A stretch of 64,000 bases of DNA from Halobiforma lacisalsi AJ5 (GTDB lineage Archaea > Halobacteriota > Halobacteria > Halobacteriales > Natrialbaceae), in the NCBI RefSeq assembly GCF_000226975.2, contig NZ_CP019285.1:3100001-3164000 (forward strand), in the 5' to 3' direction. Positions within the stretch are counted from its first letter, which is position 1; every line of letters starts with the position of its first letter. This document shows positions 18,038 to 27,333 of the stretch, one piece after another. The position numbers and the translations under genes were made by a program. The notes beneath the pieces were generated by a model. That model was not told where the DNA came from, made no database searches, and saw nothing but the letters and a program-made list of their open reading frames with translations.

Positions 18038-19852
18038 TCAGTCGTAGCTCTCCTCGGTCGCGACGGCGACGACGGTCCCGTCGGTGATCGCGTAGACCGT
18101 GTCGTCTTGCCGTTCGAACTCGAGGCCGGCGGCCGCGGTGGACTCGTCGGCCGCGGGGATCGCCACGGTCTCGACGGCGTCGGTCCCGTCGACGGTCACC
18201 TCGAGGACGAACTCGCCGTCCTCGGAGGCGACGGTGACGAACCTGTCGTCGATCCGTACCTCGGCCTGCGCGTCGTCGGACTCGAAGACGACGGTCTCGG
18301 GGTCGGGGGATTCACCCATCCGGACCTGATAGACGGGGTCGTTCCCGACCGGCTCCCAGCCCGCGCGTTCGACGTGGACGGTCGAACGCCAGCCCGGGCC
18401 GCCGACGGTGACCGTCTCCTCGCCGGTGTACGCCAGGTGATCCGCGGTGACCGCTTCCATCCAGATGTTGCGCCGCTCGCTCGCGACGATGACGCCACTG
18501 GCCTCGAGGCTCTCGTCTAGGTATTCGATACCGAAGTCGGAAACGAGTTCGTTCTCGACGTTTTCGGCGTACTCGATCGTGTAGTCCTCGATTTCGATCG
18601 CCGACTCGGGGGAGTGGGCCGCCCCGTCGACCGCGACCACGTTCACGGGGATCGCCATGCCCGCGAGGGCCGCGAGGACTAACAGGACACAGAGGAACGC
18701 GACACCGCGGCGGTGCAGCGACGTCAGTCTGGTTGCCCGACTGTTGCGGTAGCCGCCGGCGATGTCGTAGACGCGGTCGAACCGGTCCGTGCCGTCCGTG
18801 TCGGGGTTGCCACCCTCGGCTCCCCGATCGGGGCCGCTCCCCGCCGCGATCTCGAGGGGCCGATCGACCGACAGTTCGGTCCGGGCGCGAGCGAGTCGGC
18901 GGGCGATCTTTCTCGGCACGGCGGGTCGTTCCGAGGCGGTAAGCGCGACCGTGATCACGAGCGCGAGCACGGCCACGATGACGATGCCGGGGCCCCGGTA
19001 GAGGTAGAAGACGTTGCCCTCGCCGAACCAGTAGATCTGGTACAGGCCACGCGAAACGGCGTAGATCAGGACTGCCGCCCAGATCCGGAGCGCGTCGGGG
19101 CGGGTGTCGCGGCGCTCGAGGAGGGCGATCCCGATCACGAGGCCGACGAAGAACCCGAGGGCGTGGCCCTGGATGGCGACGGCGGCCCACGAGGGCGCGG
19201 ACGGCGGACTCGGCTCGGCGACGTAGCGGTAGATCGGCGACTGGAGCGCGCGGTAGATCGTCGTGAGTACGCTCTGGACGCCGATCGCGGCGACGAGCGT
19301 CGTGATGGGGTACTGGACGAGCGCGACGGCGACGAACGCGAAGACGATGCCCGAGAATCCGATTACGGGGCCCAGCGAGAACAGACTCGTGAGGAGTCCG
19401 ATTCCGATGACGACGGCGGGGAAGACGAAAAGCGCCCGGACCCAGGGGTTCGATCGGAGTCGGCCGTCGTCGCCACTGTCCGGGTAGTGACCCCAGGCGT
19501 ACTCCGCCAGCGGGGAGACGACGACCGTCCCCGCCAGATTGCTCACGAGGTGGCCCGGGCCGGCGTGGGCGAACGACCCCGTGAGTATCCCCAGCGGGTA
19601 GAAATACGACCAGGCGCGGTAGGGGATCGTGACCGGATCGGAGAAGTCCGTGATCCCGTCCTGGACGAACAGGTAGACCGCGAGGACGAACGCAGTCACG
19701 ACGAGCGTGCCCCAGGGGACGCCCAGGACGAGCCGATCGCCGGCGATCTCGCGCCACGGGCGTTCGGGGTTCTGGAGGCGTCGAACGGCGGCGATCGACG
19801 CCGCGAAGGTGACCGCGACCGCGGCCGCGAGCACCGTCCCGAGCAAGCGCAT
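18038..19852 (-). CDS. Rhomboid-family intramembrane serine protease with extra C-terminal region
   Basis: The rhomboid core occupies residues about 45-270. It has [11 protein letters not shown] (residues 96-106), the serine motif GFSG with S167, and the catalytic His in QGHALG (H230) on a following helix. These enzymes cleave membrane proteins within the bilayer. After further membrane segments, an extra helix near residue 390 leads to an external domain of roughly 200 residues rich in beta strands, which is not part of the basic rhomboid. This domain may bind substrates. The start at 19852 gives the hydrophobic N-terminus. Confidence 0.9.
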   Translation of the reverse strand: MRLLGTVLAAAVAVTFAASIAAVRRLQNPERPWREIAGDRLVLGVPWGTLVVTAFVLAVYLFVQDGITDFSDPVTIPYRAWSYFYPLGILTGSFAHAGPGHLVSNLAGTVVVSPLAEYAWGHYPDSGDDGRLRSNPWVRALFVFPAVVIGIGLLTSLFSLGPVIGFSGIVFAFVAVALVQYPITTLVAAIGVQSVLTTIYRALQSPIYRYVAEPSPPSAPSWAAVAIQGHALGFFVGLVIGIALLERRDTRPDALRIWAAVLIYAVSRGLYQIYWFGEGNVFYLYRGPGIVIVAVLALVITVALTASERPAVPRKIARRLARARTELSVDRPLEIAAGSGPDRGAEGGNPDTDGTDRFDRVYDIAGGYRNSRATRLTSLHRRGVAFLCVLLVLAALAGMAIPVNVVAVDGAAHSPESAIEIEDYTIEYAENVENELVSDFGIEYLDESLEASGVIVASERRNIWMEAVTADHLAYTGEETVTVGGPGWRSTVHVERAGWEPVGNDPVYQVRMGESPDPETVVFESDDAQAEVRIDDRFVTVASEDGEFVLEVTVDGTDAVETVAIPAADESTAAAGLEFERQDDTVYAITDGTVVAVATEESYD

Positions 19853-20003
19853 GTCACTCTGGTTCGACCGGAGCCGTATAGTGATTACCTTCCCCTCTCC
19901 CGGGTTCGGTCGCGATCGCCCACAGCCGTTCAGGGCGCGGAATCGATCCCCGCCGGAAACCGGCTTCGAAAGGTACAAGCGGCCGACGGCCGGATTCGTT
20001 GAC

Positions 20004-20288
20004 ATGGAACTGCGGGTCACCGAGCGCACCGACGACGAACTCTCGATCGAAATCGCCGGCGAGGATCACACGTTCATGAACGTCCTCAAGGGCGCACTGC
20101 TCGAGCACGAGGACGTGAGCGCGGCCACCTACGACGTCAACCCCGAGCAGTCCGGCGGTCAGACGGAACCGATCCTGACGATCAAGACCGAAGACGACGT
20201 CGACCCCATCGACGCCCTCGAGGAAGCGGCCGGCGACGTTCGCGACAAGGCCGTCTCGTTCCGCGAGGCGTTCGAAGCCGCTGCGTAA
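20004..20288 (+). CDS. rpoL: DNA-directed RNA polymerase subunit L (Rpo11)
   Basis: The 94-residue protein matches archaeal Rpo11/RpoL, homologous to eukaryotic Rpb11, which dimerises with Rpo3 to start polymerase assembly. The family element [26 protein letters not shown] is present at residues about 20-45, and the C-terminal amphipathic helix follows. It is divergent from the rhomboid gene. The length is normal. Confidence 0.95.
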   Translation: MELRVTERTDDELSIEIAGEDHTFMNVLKGALLEHEDVSAATYDVNPEQSGGQTEPILTIKTEDDVDPIDALEEAAGDVRDKAVSFREAFEAAA

Positions 20289-20492
20289 CGGTCCCGTTTC
20301 TCTCCGCGACTGCGTCGGTACAGGGACGTCGTCTTCCGTGGCTTTCCTCGTTTCGTAGCGACGCTTCGACGGTCTCCGATGGAGTACTCGAGTTCCCTTG
20401 CACTCTCAGTTCCGTCCGCTGTTACGAACGCGAGGGGGGTCCCGGGGTCCCCGACGTTGGTCGACCGCGGGAAAACCCAATGCCCTCGTCGC
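20289..20492. other. Convergent intergenic spacer
   Basis: This 204-base spacer lies between the ends of rpoL and the zinc-ribbon/CAP-like gene. I see no gene or convincing structure in it. Confidence 0.4.
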
Positions 20493-21314
20493 TCAACAGG
20501 CGACGTAGGTGACGTAAATCGTCCCCTCGACGGCGTGGACGTCGACCCCCTCCGCGGCGGGGCCGTCGGCCGTGCTCACGTCGCTCGCGGCGAGCAACTG
20601 CTCGGCGACCGTATCGGCCAATTCGCCCTCGTTCTCGTACTCGTCCGGACCCGAAAGCGCGATCCGGTCACCGCTTAGATCGACGGCGCACTCGACGCCG
20701 AACTCGTCCGGGGAAACGGGCTCGGGCTGGGCGTCGTCGTACTCCATCGCCACGAACCCGCGGTTCTGGTACTCCGCGAACGCCGCGAGGCTTTCGTCGT
20801 AGCTCCGCGAGCCCTGCCGGTCGGCCTCGAGGCGCTCGTGAATCTCTCCCTCCGTGGCCTCGAGATCCAGACCGCCCGCGACGCTCCCGTTGCCGGACGC
20901 CTCGGGCGGCTCCGGCGCGCCGATGCCGGGAAGTATCTCCGGGGGGACGATTCCGGTCACAAACAGCAGGACGACGACGCCGACGACGGCGAACACCGGG
21001 AGGTACGGTCTGGCGACCTCGAACCAGCCCGGGGTGTCGAGTTCCCGTTCGACGTCGTCGTAGGTCTGCTCGGTCTTCTCGAGTTCGGGGTTGCCACACC
21101 GCGAGCAGGGCGGGTTGTTCCTGACGTGTTCGCGTCCGCAGTTGGGACACTCCCAGACGTAGGTCGTGCCGGTGTCGACGGTCTCGGTCGACTGCCGGTC
21201 GTCGGGGTCCCCCTCGCGGACGATCGCCCTCTCGAACTTGTTGTGCCCGCAGTTGTCACAGGGCGGGTCGTTTTCCTCGTGTGGTTTGCCGCACCAGGTA
21301 CACCGCCACTTCAC
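20493..21314 (-). CDS. Membrane protein with two zinc ribbons and an external CAP-like domain
   Basis: Residues 1-90 contain two related zinc ribbons: CTWCGKPHEENDPPCDNCG, then CPNCGREHVRNNPPCSRCG. A single membrane helix (VFAVVGVVVLLFVTGIVPP) follows near residue 110. The C-terminal half, with IHERLEADRQGSRSYDESLAAFAEYQ and a final GVDVHAVEGTIYVTYVAC, resembles the SCP/CAP fold found in several haloarchaeal surface proteins. A zinc-ribbon inside and a CAP-like domain outside is an unusual combination. The function is unknown. Confidence 0.75.
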   Translation of the reverse strand: MKWRCTWCGKPHEENDPPCDNCGHNKFERAIVREGDPDDRQSTETVDTGTTYVWECPNCGREHVRNNPPCSRCGNPELEKTEQTYDDVERELDTPGWFEVARPYLPVFAVVGVVVLLFVTGIVPPEILPGIGAPEPPEASGNGSVAGGLDLEATEGEIHERLEADRQGSRSYDESLAAFAEYQNRGFVAMEYDDAQPEPVSPDEFGVECAVDLSGDRIALSGPDEYENEGELADTVAEQLLAASDVSTADGPAAEGVDVHAVEGTIYVTYVAC

Positions 21315-21392
21315 TAGTAAAACGGTCGACTCCGAAGGGATAAGCGTATTGGAACGACGAACTCGACGCGGGAAACGAGGCGGGAGAGCGCC

Positions 21393-22208
21393 TTACAGCC
21401 GAACCGGCACGCCTCGCTCGTCGAGGTACTCCTTCGTCTCCGCGATCGAGTACTCGTCGAAGTGGAAGATCGACGCCGCCAGTCCCGCGTCCGCGCCGGC
21501 CTCGGTGAACACGTCGTACATGTCCTCGGGACCGCCACAGCCCGAGGAGGCGATGACTGGGGTGTCGACGACGTCACAGACCGCCTCCGTCAGGGGCAGG
21601 TCGTAGCCGTCCTTGGTGCCGTCCTTGTCGATCGAGTTGACGAACAGCTCGCCCGCGCCGCGGGATTCGGCCTCTGCGGCCCACTCGAGGACGTCTATCC
21701 CGGTTCCTTCGCGGCCGCCCTTCTTCGTGCACTCGAACCAGCAGGACTCGCCGTCGACCTCGACGTAGTGTTCGCCCTCCTCGTCGAACCGGCGGCGGGC
21801 GTCGACGCTGATGACGATACACTGGCTGCCGAAGGCCGAGGCCCCTTCGTTGACCAGTTCGGGTCGCTCGAGCGCCCCCGTAGTGATGGAAACCTTGTCC
21901 GCGCCGGCCCGCAGAGTCTCCTTGATGTCGTCGGTGGTGCGGATGCCGCCGCCGACCGTAAGGGGAATGAACACCTCGTCGGCGACGTCGCGGACGACGT
22001 CGAGCATCGTCTCGCGGCCGTCCGCGGAGGCGGTGATGTCGAGGAAGACGAACTCGTCGGCCCCGGACTCGTTGTAGGCCTTGGCCATCTCGACCGGGTC
22101 GCCGGTGTACTTGAGGTCCTCGAAGTTAACGCCCGTGTAGACTGCCGGGTTCCCGTCCTCGTCCAGGTCGACGTCGATACAGGGGATGATTCGTTTGGTC
22201 AGTGTCAT
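21393..22208 (-). CDS. hisF: Imidazole glycerol phosphate synthase, cyclase subunit
   Basis: HisF uses ammonia from HisH to turn PRFAR into imidazole glycerol phosphate and AICAR. The (beta/alpha)8 barrel is complete. It opens [14 protein letters not shown] with the catalytic Asp near residue 11, contains FLDITAS and [13 protein letters not shown] phosphate-binding motifs, the second Asp in [17 protein letters not shown], and IASSGCGG. The length of 271 is normal. No other his genes are adjacent, so the pathway is scattered here. Confidence 0.96.
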   Translation of the reverse strand: MTLTKRIIPCIDVDLDEDGNPAVYTGVNFEDLKYTGDPVEMAKAYNESGADEFVFLDITASADGRETMLDVVRDVADEVFIPLTVGGGIRTTDDIKETLRAGADKVSITTGALERPELVNEGASAFGSQCIVISVDARRRFDEEGEHYVEVDGESCWFECTKKGGREGTGIDVLEWAAEAESRGAGELFVNSIDKDGTKDGYDLPLTEAVCDVVDTPVIASSGCGGPEDMYDVFTEAGADAGLAASIFHFDEYSIAETKEYLDERGVPVRL

Positions 22209-22329
22209 GTAGCTGTTACGCGAGGGTTCGTTCCGAGGGTAGTAAAGGGGTCTGGATCGGGCGATTGCAGCCGTCGTCGCGTGGCGCCCGCTCGCCGTCC
22301 GCTTCGGCCGTCGGTACCCGCGGATGCCG

Positions 22330-23763
22330 TTACTCGAGCACTCGCCCGCGGAAGGTCTCGACTGCTTCTCGGAAACCCTCGAGTCGTCCGCGTGCGATCG
22401 CGTAGTCGCGGTACTGGTCACCAAGCGAGACGTTCGTCTCCGGATCCCGCTCGGCCGCCCGGCGGAGGCCGTCGTCGGCCCACTCGATCCCGCGCAGCGT
22501 CTCCGCGAGGACGTAGGCGGCAAGCGACGGTGACTCGGACGGGGAGACGGGTTCGCCCGCCACTTCGAGGTCGCGGACCCCCTCTGCCGCCTCCAGGGCC
22601 GCCGACCGCTCCGCCAGCACGTCTTCGAGTGAGGGGTCCGCGAACCCGCCGCCGGCGATCCGGTCGCGAACCGACTCGAACGCGCGGAGGGCAACCTCGA
22701 ACTCGAGTGCGCGGTGGAGGGCGGTTCCCAACTCGCCGTCGTCCGTGGCCGTCTTCAGCCGCTTGCGGGCGCTGTCGACCGGCTGACCGGCGCGCCAGAC
22801 GGTGTGTTCGAGATACGAGTCCTCGAGGTCGCCGAGGCCGACCCCCTCGAGCCACTCCTCGTCCTGTTCGGGAAAATCGGCCGCGTCGGCGGCTTCGATC
22901 GACCGCTCGAGCGCGTCCTCGAAGACGGGCTGGAGGTCGGTACCACCCTCGCCGTCGCCCTCGCTCTCGAGCCCCGCCCGGTAGCGTTCGTCGAGGTGGT
23001 CCCAGGCCTCCACCGTCGCCGTCGCGTGCTCGAGTTCGCCCGCGCTCTCGCCGAGTTCGAGGGCGTCGTCGCCCGCGGCGACGCTCCAGCGATCGAGGGT
23101 CGCAGCGGCACGTGCCAGGTCGGACTCGCGGCGATAAGCGTACAGCGACGCCCGCAGTCGGCCGTCTCCGGTATCGGTCCCCCGATAGTCGATCCCATCG
23201 TGGCGGTCCCGCGCGACGGACCGAACCGCCCCTCGTTCGTCGCGGAGTTCCTCGAGCAAGCGCGTCCGTCGGTCCGGGTCGTCTTCGTCCGCGAACCTGA
23301 CTACGAACCAACTCGTCAACGCGTGGCGGGCCGCCTGTCGGGCGCTACGGCTCTCCCGCAGGGCGTGGTACTGCGCGTCGCCGGTCGCGTCGCCGGCGTC
23401 GTCGCGCCCGGCGGTCGCCTCGTCGCGTTGCTCCACGATCTCCGTCCGCACGACGCCGTTGGGGACGTCCTCGGGCTCCAGTGCGTCGGGGACGTCGGCC
23501 AGCAGCGTATCGACGCGCTCGAGCGCGCCCTCGAGCGCGGTCGAGTCGGGCCGGACGGGGACTGGCCACGAGAACTCGACGGGATCGACGTCCCCGAGGG
23601 CGGCGTCGACGTCCCCCGCGCTGAACCGGACCGAGGAACTCGTCTCGTCGTTCCAGGAGAGCGCGCTACAGCCCGCGAGGGCGACCCCGCCGACGCCCGC
23701 GAGGCCGGCGAGGAAGCGTCGACGGGACGACCGGCCGGACGTGCCGCGGTCGTTCGCGGTCAT
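22330..23763 (-). CDS. Tat-exported lipoprotein of unknown function
   Basis: The signal [21 protein letters not shown] has a twin-arginine motif and a lipobox Cys near residue 32. The mature part of about 445 residues is almost entirely alpha-helical with many Arg/Glu pairs, resembling a helical-repeat or four-helix bundle array. No enzymatic motif is visible. It overlaps the upstream lipoprotein gene by ATGA (23760-23763), so the two are translationally coupled and probably act together at the cell surface. Confidence 0.75.
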   Translation of the reverse strand: MTANDRGTSGRSSRRRFLAGLAGVGGVALAGCSALSWNDETSSSVRFSAGDVDAALGDVDPVEFSWPVPVRPDSTALEGALERVDTLLADVPDALEPEDVPNGVVRTEIVEQRDEATAGRDDAGDATGDAQYHALRESRSARQAARHALTSWFVVRFADEDDPDRRTRLLEELRDERGAVRSVARDRHDGIDYRGTDTGDGRLRASLYAYRRESDLARAAATLDRWSVAAGDDALELGESAGELEHATATVEAWDHLDERYRAGLESEGDGEGGTDLQPVFEDALERSIEAADAADFPEQDEEWLEGVGLGDLEDSYLEHTVWRAGQPVDSARKRLKTATDDGELGTALHRALEFEVALRAFESVRDRIAGGGFADPSLEDVLAERSAALEAAEGVRDLEVAGEPVSPSESPSLAAYVLAETLRGIEWADDGLRRAAERDPETNVSLGDQYRDYAIARGRLEGFREAVETFRGRVLE

Positions 23764-24536
23764 TCGTCCTCACCTCCGTCGGTCGACTCGTTCGCCCCGG
23801 TGCTCGAGTCGTTCCCGTCGGTGTCGGTGCCGCCGTCCCGATCGCCTTCGGACCCGTCGGATTCCCCGGCGTCAGGGGTCGTCGAATCGGGACACGACAT
23901 GTGCTCGGAACTGCCGCTGCTCGAGGGCCGCTCGGCGTACGGCCGGTCGACCCTGATGAGGATCACCTCCATCAGTTCCCTATCGGCTTCGCAGGGCGCC
24001 ATCGGGCCCTTCAGGGTCCGACAGAACCGCGCGCGGAACTCGTCGTCCCGGGCTTCGATCCCGAGGAGTCGCCGCTCGTAACAATCTTCGATCGTCCGCT
24101 GGTGGACGACGATCGACTGGCTCCCGAAGTCGGTGGCCTCGAGGAACCTCCGGATCTCACTCTCGTCTTCCTCCGCGAGAGCTGGGTCGATCCAGAGGTC
24201 GTCGGCCGCCGATTCGTCGACGACGAACAGCCTCGAGAGTCGATGAGCGACGGTCTCGTCGTCCTGGGCGTCCTCGGCCTCGTCTTCCGACCGATAGACG
24301 AACGGGTCGGGGTCGTCGGAGCGGACGAACAACGACTCGTACTCGTGAGTGGAGTCGAACCCACCGTCCGGGGGACTTTCGCTCGCCGACCATTCAGTCG
24401 TGGATTCGCTTCCGTCGCCGGCACAGCCGGCCAGCGCCGCCGCGAGACAACCGCCAACGGCGGCGAGCAGCCGCCTTCGCGACCGCGATCGCGATGGGGA
24501 CTGAGATGGAGACGTCGATCTGCACGTGGAGGGCAT
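23760..24536 (-). CDS. Exported lipoprotein of unknown function, partner of the next gene
   Basis: The N-terminus is Arg/Ser-rich with RSRRRLLAAVGGCLAAALAGC, a Tat-type signal with a lipobox Cys near residue 38. The mature part contains EATDFGSQSIVVHQRTIEDC and further cysteines (FCRTLKGPMAPCEAD, HMSCPDS), which could form disulfides outside the cell. The last 50 residues are a low-complexity acidic tail. The start at 24536 is preferred, though a start 45 bases upstream is possible. The stop overlaps the start of the next lipoprotein gene. Confidence 0.7.
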   Translation of the reverse strand: MPSTCRSTSPSQSPSRSRSRRRLLAAVGGCLAAALAGCAGDGSESTTEWSASESPPDGGFDSTHEYESLFVRSDDPDPFVYRSEDEAEDAQDDETVAHRLSRLFVVDESAADDLWIDPALAEEDESEIRRFLEATDFGSQSIVVHQRTIEDCYERRLLGIEARDDEFRARFCRTLKGPMAPCEADRELMEVILIRVDRPYAERPSSSGSSEHMSCPDSTTPDAGESDGSEGDRDGGTDTDGNDSSTGANESTDGGEDE

Positions 24537-24660
24537 CGGTAGCGACTCGTCGCCAGAGCGGTAAATATCTCCGGGTGACACGACGCTTCGCCTCGCGTCC
24601 GATCTTCCCCGTCAGCGACCGACCGTACTGGTCGGAGCCGCCGCTCGCAGCGTGTAGGTG

Positions 24661-24668
24661 TTTTTAAG
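24661..24668 (+). promoter_or_regulatory. TATA box of a small membrane protein gene
   Basis: TTTTTAAG is centred about 28 bases before the ATG at 24693, fitting a leaderless transcript. Confidence 0.6.
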
Positions 24669-24692
24669 ACCTCGAGGGGACAACGCCCGGAC

Positions 24693-24863
24693 ATGGCAGA
24701 CGACACCGACCACGACTCGGCCGCAGACGTCGGTCACGACCTCGAGGACGAACGAACGACGGCACCGATGAGCGAGTACACGGCGAGCGACGTCACCGTC
24801 GGCTTCGTCGTCATGCTGATCGGCGTCGCGGTCGCGTTCGGAATACCGCTGATCGCGTTTTAG
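24693..24863 (+). CDS. Small single-helix membrane protein (56 aa)
   Basis: An acidic, His-rich N-terminal half (MADDTDHDSAADVGHD) leads through ERTTAPMSEYTASD to one membrane helix, VGFVVMLIGVAVAFGIPLIAF, at the very C-terminus. It resembles the small DUF7550-type proteins of haloarchaea, from memory. It has its own TATA box and overlaps the convergent RHH gene by 4 bases at the stop codons. The function is unknown. Confidence 0.75.
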   Translation: MADDTDHDSAADVGHDLEDERTTAPMSEYTASDVTVGFVVMLIGVAVAFGIPLIAF

Positions 24864-25090
24864 AAGACGTACTCGTCGTCGTGGCCCATCATTCCGTCGT
24901 CTTCGAGGCCGGTACCGCCACCGGTAGCTCCCTCCTCTTCGTCCATCGGCCCGCTGGTCTTGTAGGCTTTGATGCCCGTCGACAGGAGGTCCTCGATGGC
25001 CTCCTCGCGGTTGACGAACTCACCGCGTTCGACCATCTGGGCGATCTGCATCTCGAGGTGTTCCGGGATGGTGATCTCTACTTTCGGCAT
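24860..25090 (-). CDS. Ribbon-helix-helix (CopG-like) DNA-binding protein
   Basis: The 76-residue protein opens with MPKVEITIPEHLEMQIAQMVERGEFVNREEAIEDLLSTGI, a beta strand followed by two helices in the CopG/RHH pattern. The acidic, Gly-rich tail ends DDEYVF. It probably forms a dimer that inserts its strands into the major groove. The TATA box TAAATACC at 25113-25120 lies 26 bases before the start. A TnpB element ends just upstream of that promoter. Confidence 0.75.
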   Translation of the reverse strand: MPKVEITIPEHLEMQIAQMVERGEFVNREEAIEDLLSTGIKAYKTSGPMDEEEGATGGGTGLEDDGMMGHDDEYVF

Positions 25091-25112
25091 CTGATTCCGC
25101 TTTCGGCGAGGG

Positions 25113-25120
25113 GGTATTTA
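25113..25120 (-). promoter_or_regulatory. TATA box of the RHH gene
   Basis: On the minus strand TAAATACC is centred about 26 bases before the ATG at 25090. The neighbouring insertion element ends about 20 bases farther upstream, so the core promoter was spared. Confidence 0.55.
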
Positions 25121-25149
25121 GGTTTGACGGGGAACAAACGTGACATCCT

Positions 25150-25169
25150 CCGCGCCCTGAAGGACGCGG
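25150..25169. repeat. Right-end hairpin of the TnpB element
   Basis: CCGCG/CGCGG arms enclose one mismatch, two further base pairs and a TGAA loop. It lies just after the tnpB stop, where the guide-like RNA of these elements normally ends. Confidence 0.5.
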
Positions 25170-25201
25170 CTTCCCGTACCGTGGGTGGGATATTTGCTGG
25201 T

Positions 25202-26452
25202 CTACGACACGACCTGTTCTCTCGGTTTGAATGTCCCGCTCTCGCGGTCGAACAGGTGTGTCGAGGGCTGTGACACGCAGCCGTTACTCCTATCCTCGCC
25301 GTGAGGACTCGGAGTTATCTTCTGGCGCATGTTCTCCGCTCCGTTACAATCTGCGTTGGCTACCAACTCACACGACAAACAGACGTACAGGCCACGTTCG
25401 ACACGGTTCGACTTCGTGTCGTCACCACACCGTGAGCAGGTCTTCGAGGTGTTCCACTCGTTCTCCTTCAGCACCTCGACGCCACGGATCTCACCCTTGT
25501 ACGCGAGGTACTGGTAGATGCGGTCAAACGCCCACGAGTGCAACTTCTTGTTCCCCGTTTTGCCCCAGTCTGAGTTCCGCACGTCTTCAGGCCAGCTCAC
25601 CGCGAGCGTGCCAACATCACGTTCGACACACTCGGTGATGATGGTGTCCGTGAGAACGTGGTAGAAATGCGTCTCGCGGTCTGCGAGTTTCCTGCGTGCC
25701 CACATCGACTTCTCTGACGGGCCGTTCTCACCCTCAGTCTCGTACTCTGCTCGGGTGAAATAGTGCTTGTCTTGCTTAAGCGAGTTCCCGGGGTACAGGA
25801 CGTACTCGTCAGGGAATGCAACCGTGGCGATATTCGTGATTCCGAGATCGATCCCTGCTACGCTGTCGCCTGCCGAGTCATTGGTCTCGCGTTCGACTTT
25901 GCAGACGAAGTGCAGTTCCCACTCGTTACCGTTCCAGACGGCACGAACGTTCTGCACTCGGGTGACTTCCGAGAGGTCAACGTCTGGCCGGGTCTGGTAC
26001 TCACAGAGGATGAAGTCCGACCACCCTTCTTTCAAATTCGACCCTTTCGAGAGTCGGACGCGGTTGTTCTCTGGGTCGTGTTTGAACCCGTCTGCTTTGA
26101 ACGTGACCGTACTCTTGGGTCGGTCATCGCCGTGTTTGCGGTAGCCGGGCGGATTCGCCTCGTCGTCTGTCTGTCGCAGATCGAACCACGACTGGAAAGC
26201 ATCAGAAAGTTCTTCGATGACTTTCTGACTGGATTGTGCGTTCAAATCTTTCCAGCATGATTGGGTCTTCATATACGCTTTCAGGACGCCTTCAGATGGG
26301 ATTTCTCCTGTTGCGTTCCAGATGCGGTCGGCTGTCCAGCGTGCGACGTTCCAGATCTTCGAGGCGGAGTCTCCGAGCGAATCGAGGCCATCGCAGACCT
26401 GTCGCTGGTTCTGGATAGAGCCAACGTAAGTACGAGTGACCTCGATCACCAT
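25202..26452 (-). CDS. tnpB: TnpB, RNA-guided nuclease-like protein of an IS1341-type element
   Basis: TnpB is the RuvC-fold, guide-RNA-dependent nuclease of IS200/IS605 elements and an ancestor-type of Cas12. The first RuvC Asp is in VAGIDLGITN, the zinc ribbon is CSRCG...CLSC, and the last Asp is in ANADCNGAENM. At the place of the RuvC-II Glu (usually I-V-x-E-D-L) the sequence reads LAVSWPEDVR, so the expected residue is Ser with a Glu three residues later. The ATG at 26452 is used, since a TTG 24 bases upstream is a weaker start. The length of 416 is normal. Confidence 0.88.
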   Translation of the reverse strand: MVIEVTRTYVGSIQNQRQVCDGLDSLGDSASKIWNVARWTADRIWNATGEIPSEGVLKAYMKTQSCWKDLNAQSSQKVIEELSDAFQSWFDLRQTDDEANPPGYRKHGDDRPKSTVTFKADGFKHDPENNRVRLSKGSNLKEGWSDFILCEYQTRPDVDLSEVTRVQNVRAVWNGNEWELHFVCKVERETNDSAGDSVAGIDLGITNIATVAFPDEYVLYPGNSLKQDKHYFTRAEYETEGENGPSEKSMWARRKLADRETHFYHVLTDTIITECVERDVGTLAVSWPEDVRNSDWGKTGNKKLHSWAFDRIYQYLAYKGEIRGVEVLKENEWNTSKTCSRCGDDTKSNRVERGLYVCLSCELVANADCNGAENMRQKITPSPHGEDRSNGCVSQPSTHLFDRESGTFKPREQVVS

Positions 26453-26764
26453 GTATAGCCTATGTTGATAATCCAACTTAATGGTGCGGATTATCGTGGA
26501 ATATCCAGCCTGCTACCGACAGTGGATTGTGTCATCCAACGACGCGATTCACGCCCACCGTAAACGGTGGGATTCTCTCGCTGTCCAAAGATAGATCGAA
26601 AAACGGCGTCGACGGACCGCCCCGGCCCCGCAGCGATCGACCGATTCCGTCCGCTGATCAGGGTGAAGTCGCAGAGCTGGACACGGTGACAGTTGCGATT
26701 TCCGACTCTCCGTCGACCGAACCTGCAGGCCCGCGTCCGTGCGGCCCGAATCGGGCCCCCGGCG
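26453..26764. other. Gene-free stretch upstream of tnpB with two dyads
   Basis: No gene is seen. The left part holds the 8-bp GATAATCC/GGATTATC dyad (26467-26495). A perfect 7-bp hairpin, CCCACCG-TAAA-CGGTGGG, lies at 26554-26571. The rest is ordinary GC-rich spacer before the convergent small membrane protein gene. Confidence 0.5.
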
Positions 26765-27064
26765 TTAGCGGTTCCCCATCATCGAGTCGATGGCGTTCCG
26801 CAGCGACGTCCCCGGCTGGGTGATCGACTGCAGCTTGTTGAGCATCTTCCGCTGGTTGAAGTAGCTCGCGAACGCGAGAATCGTCGGCGGCCAGAGGCCG
26901 ATGAACGTGCCGAGCTGGCGCTCTCCGCGGATGAAGAAGTAGTAAAGGGAGAGGCCCACGGATGCCGCCGACGCGATGGCCGCAGGGCCCATGGCTTCCT
27001 CGCCGACTTCTTCTGCTGCCTGTTCCGTGACTTCCCGTTCGGGTAGCTGCTGTCTACTTGCCAT
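26765..27064 (-). CDS. Small membrane protein
   Basis: The 99-residue protein has an acidic N-terminus (EREVTEQAAEEVGEEAMG) and two hydrophobic helices (PAAIASAASVGLSLYYFFI and LGTFIGLWPPTILAFASYF). A short basic and polar tail follows (NQRKMLNKLQSITQPG). I do not recognise the family. The ATG at 27064 is preferred to more upstream starts because the extension lacks coding character. Confidence 0.65.
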   Translation of the reverse strand: MASRQQLPEREVTEQAAEEVGEEAMGPAAIASAASVGLSLYYFFIRGERQLGTFIGLWPPTILAFASYFNQRKMLNKLQSITQPGTSLRNAIDSMMGNR

Positions 27065-27333
27065 ACAGATGAGCGTAGTCGAGACTGTACTAAGGGGTGG
27101 CGAGGGTTTCGTGAGGAATCCCTCGACTTGTGACGAGGAGACGACCGTTTCGACGTGTTTCGAATCGTTTCGATCCCGCCACTGGGGCGGAAATTCGTCG
27201 TTACGCGCCCCAACCGTCATGCTCGAGGGGAGGTGGCGTCGCTCGCAAGTGACACGCCGCTGAGAGGGAGTTCGACGTCTTCGGTCGAACGAGAAGGCGT
27301 CACATCTACGGTCGTCCCCACTAACCTACGCGT

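Larger units (their letters stand above)
25141..26495 (-). mobile_element. IS1341-type (TnpB-only) insertion element, approximate borders
   Basis: The element carries tnpB but no tnpA. Its 3' end on the minus strand contains a hairpin with arms CCGCG 25150-25154 and CGCGG 25165-25169 and a TGAA loop, followed by GAGGATGTCA, typical of haloarchaeal TnpB element ends. Before tnpB there is a perfect 8-bp dyad, GATAATCC 26467-26474 and GGATTATC 26488-26495, which may be the left subterminal hairpin. A second hairpin at 26554-26571 could belong to it or to an older element. The exact ends are not determined. Confidence 0.6.

Noticed and set aside
26554-26571. CRISPR repeat candidate at the CCCACCG hairpin
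   Set aside because: Only one copy is present and no spacing array follows; it fits an insertion-sequence end hairpin better.
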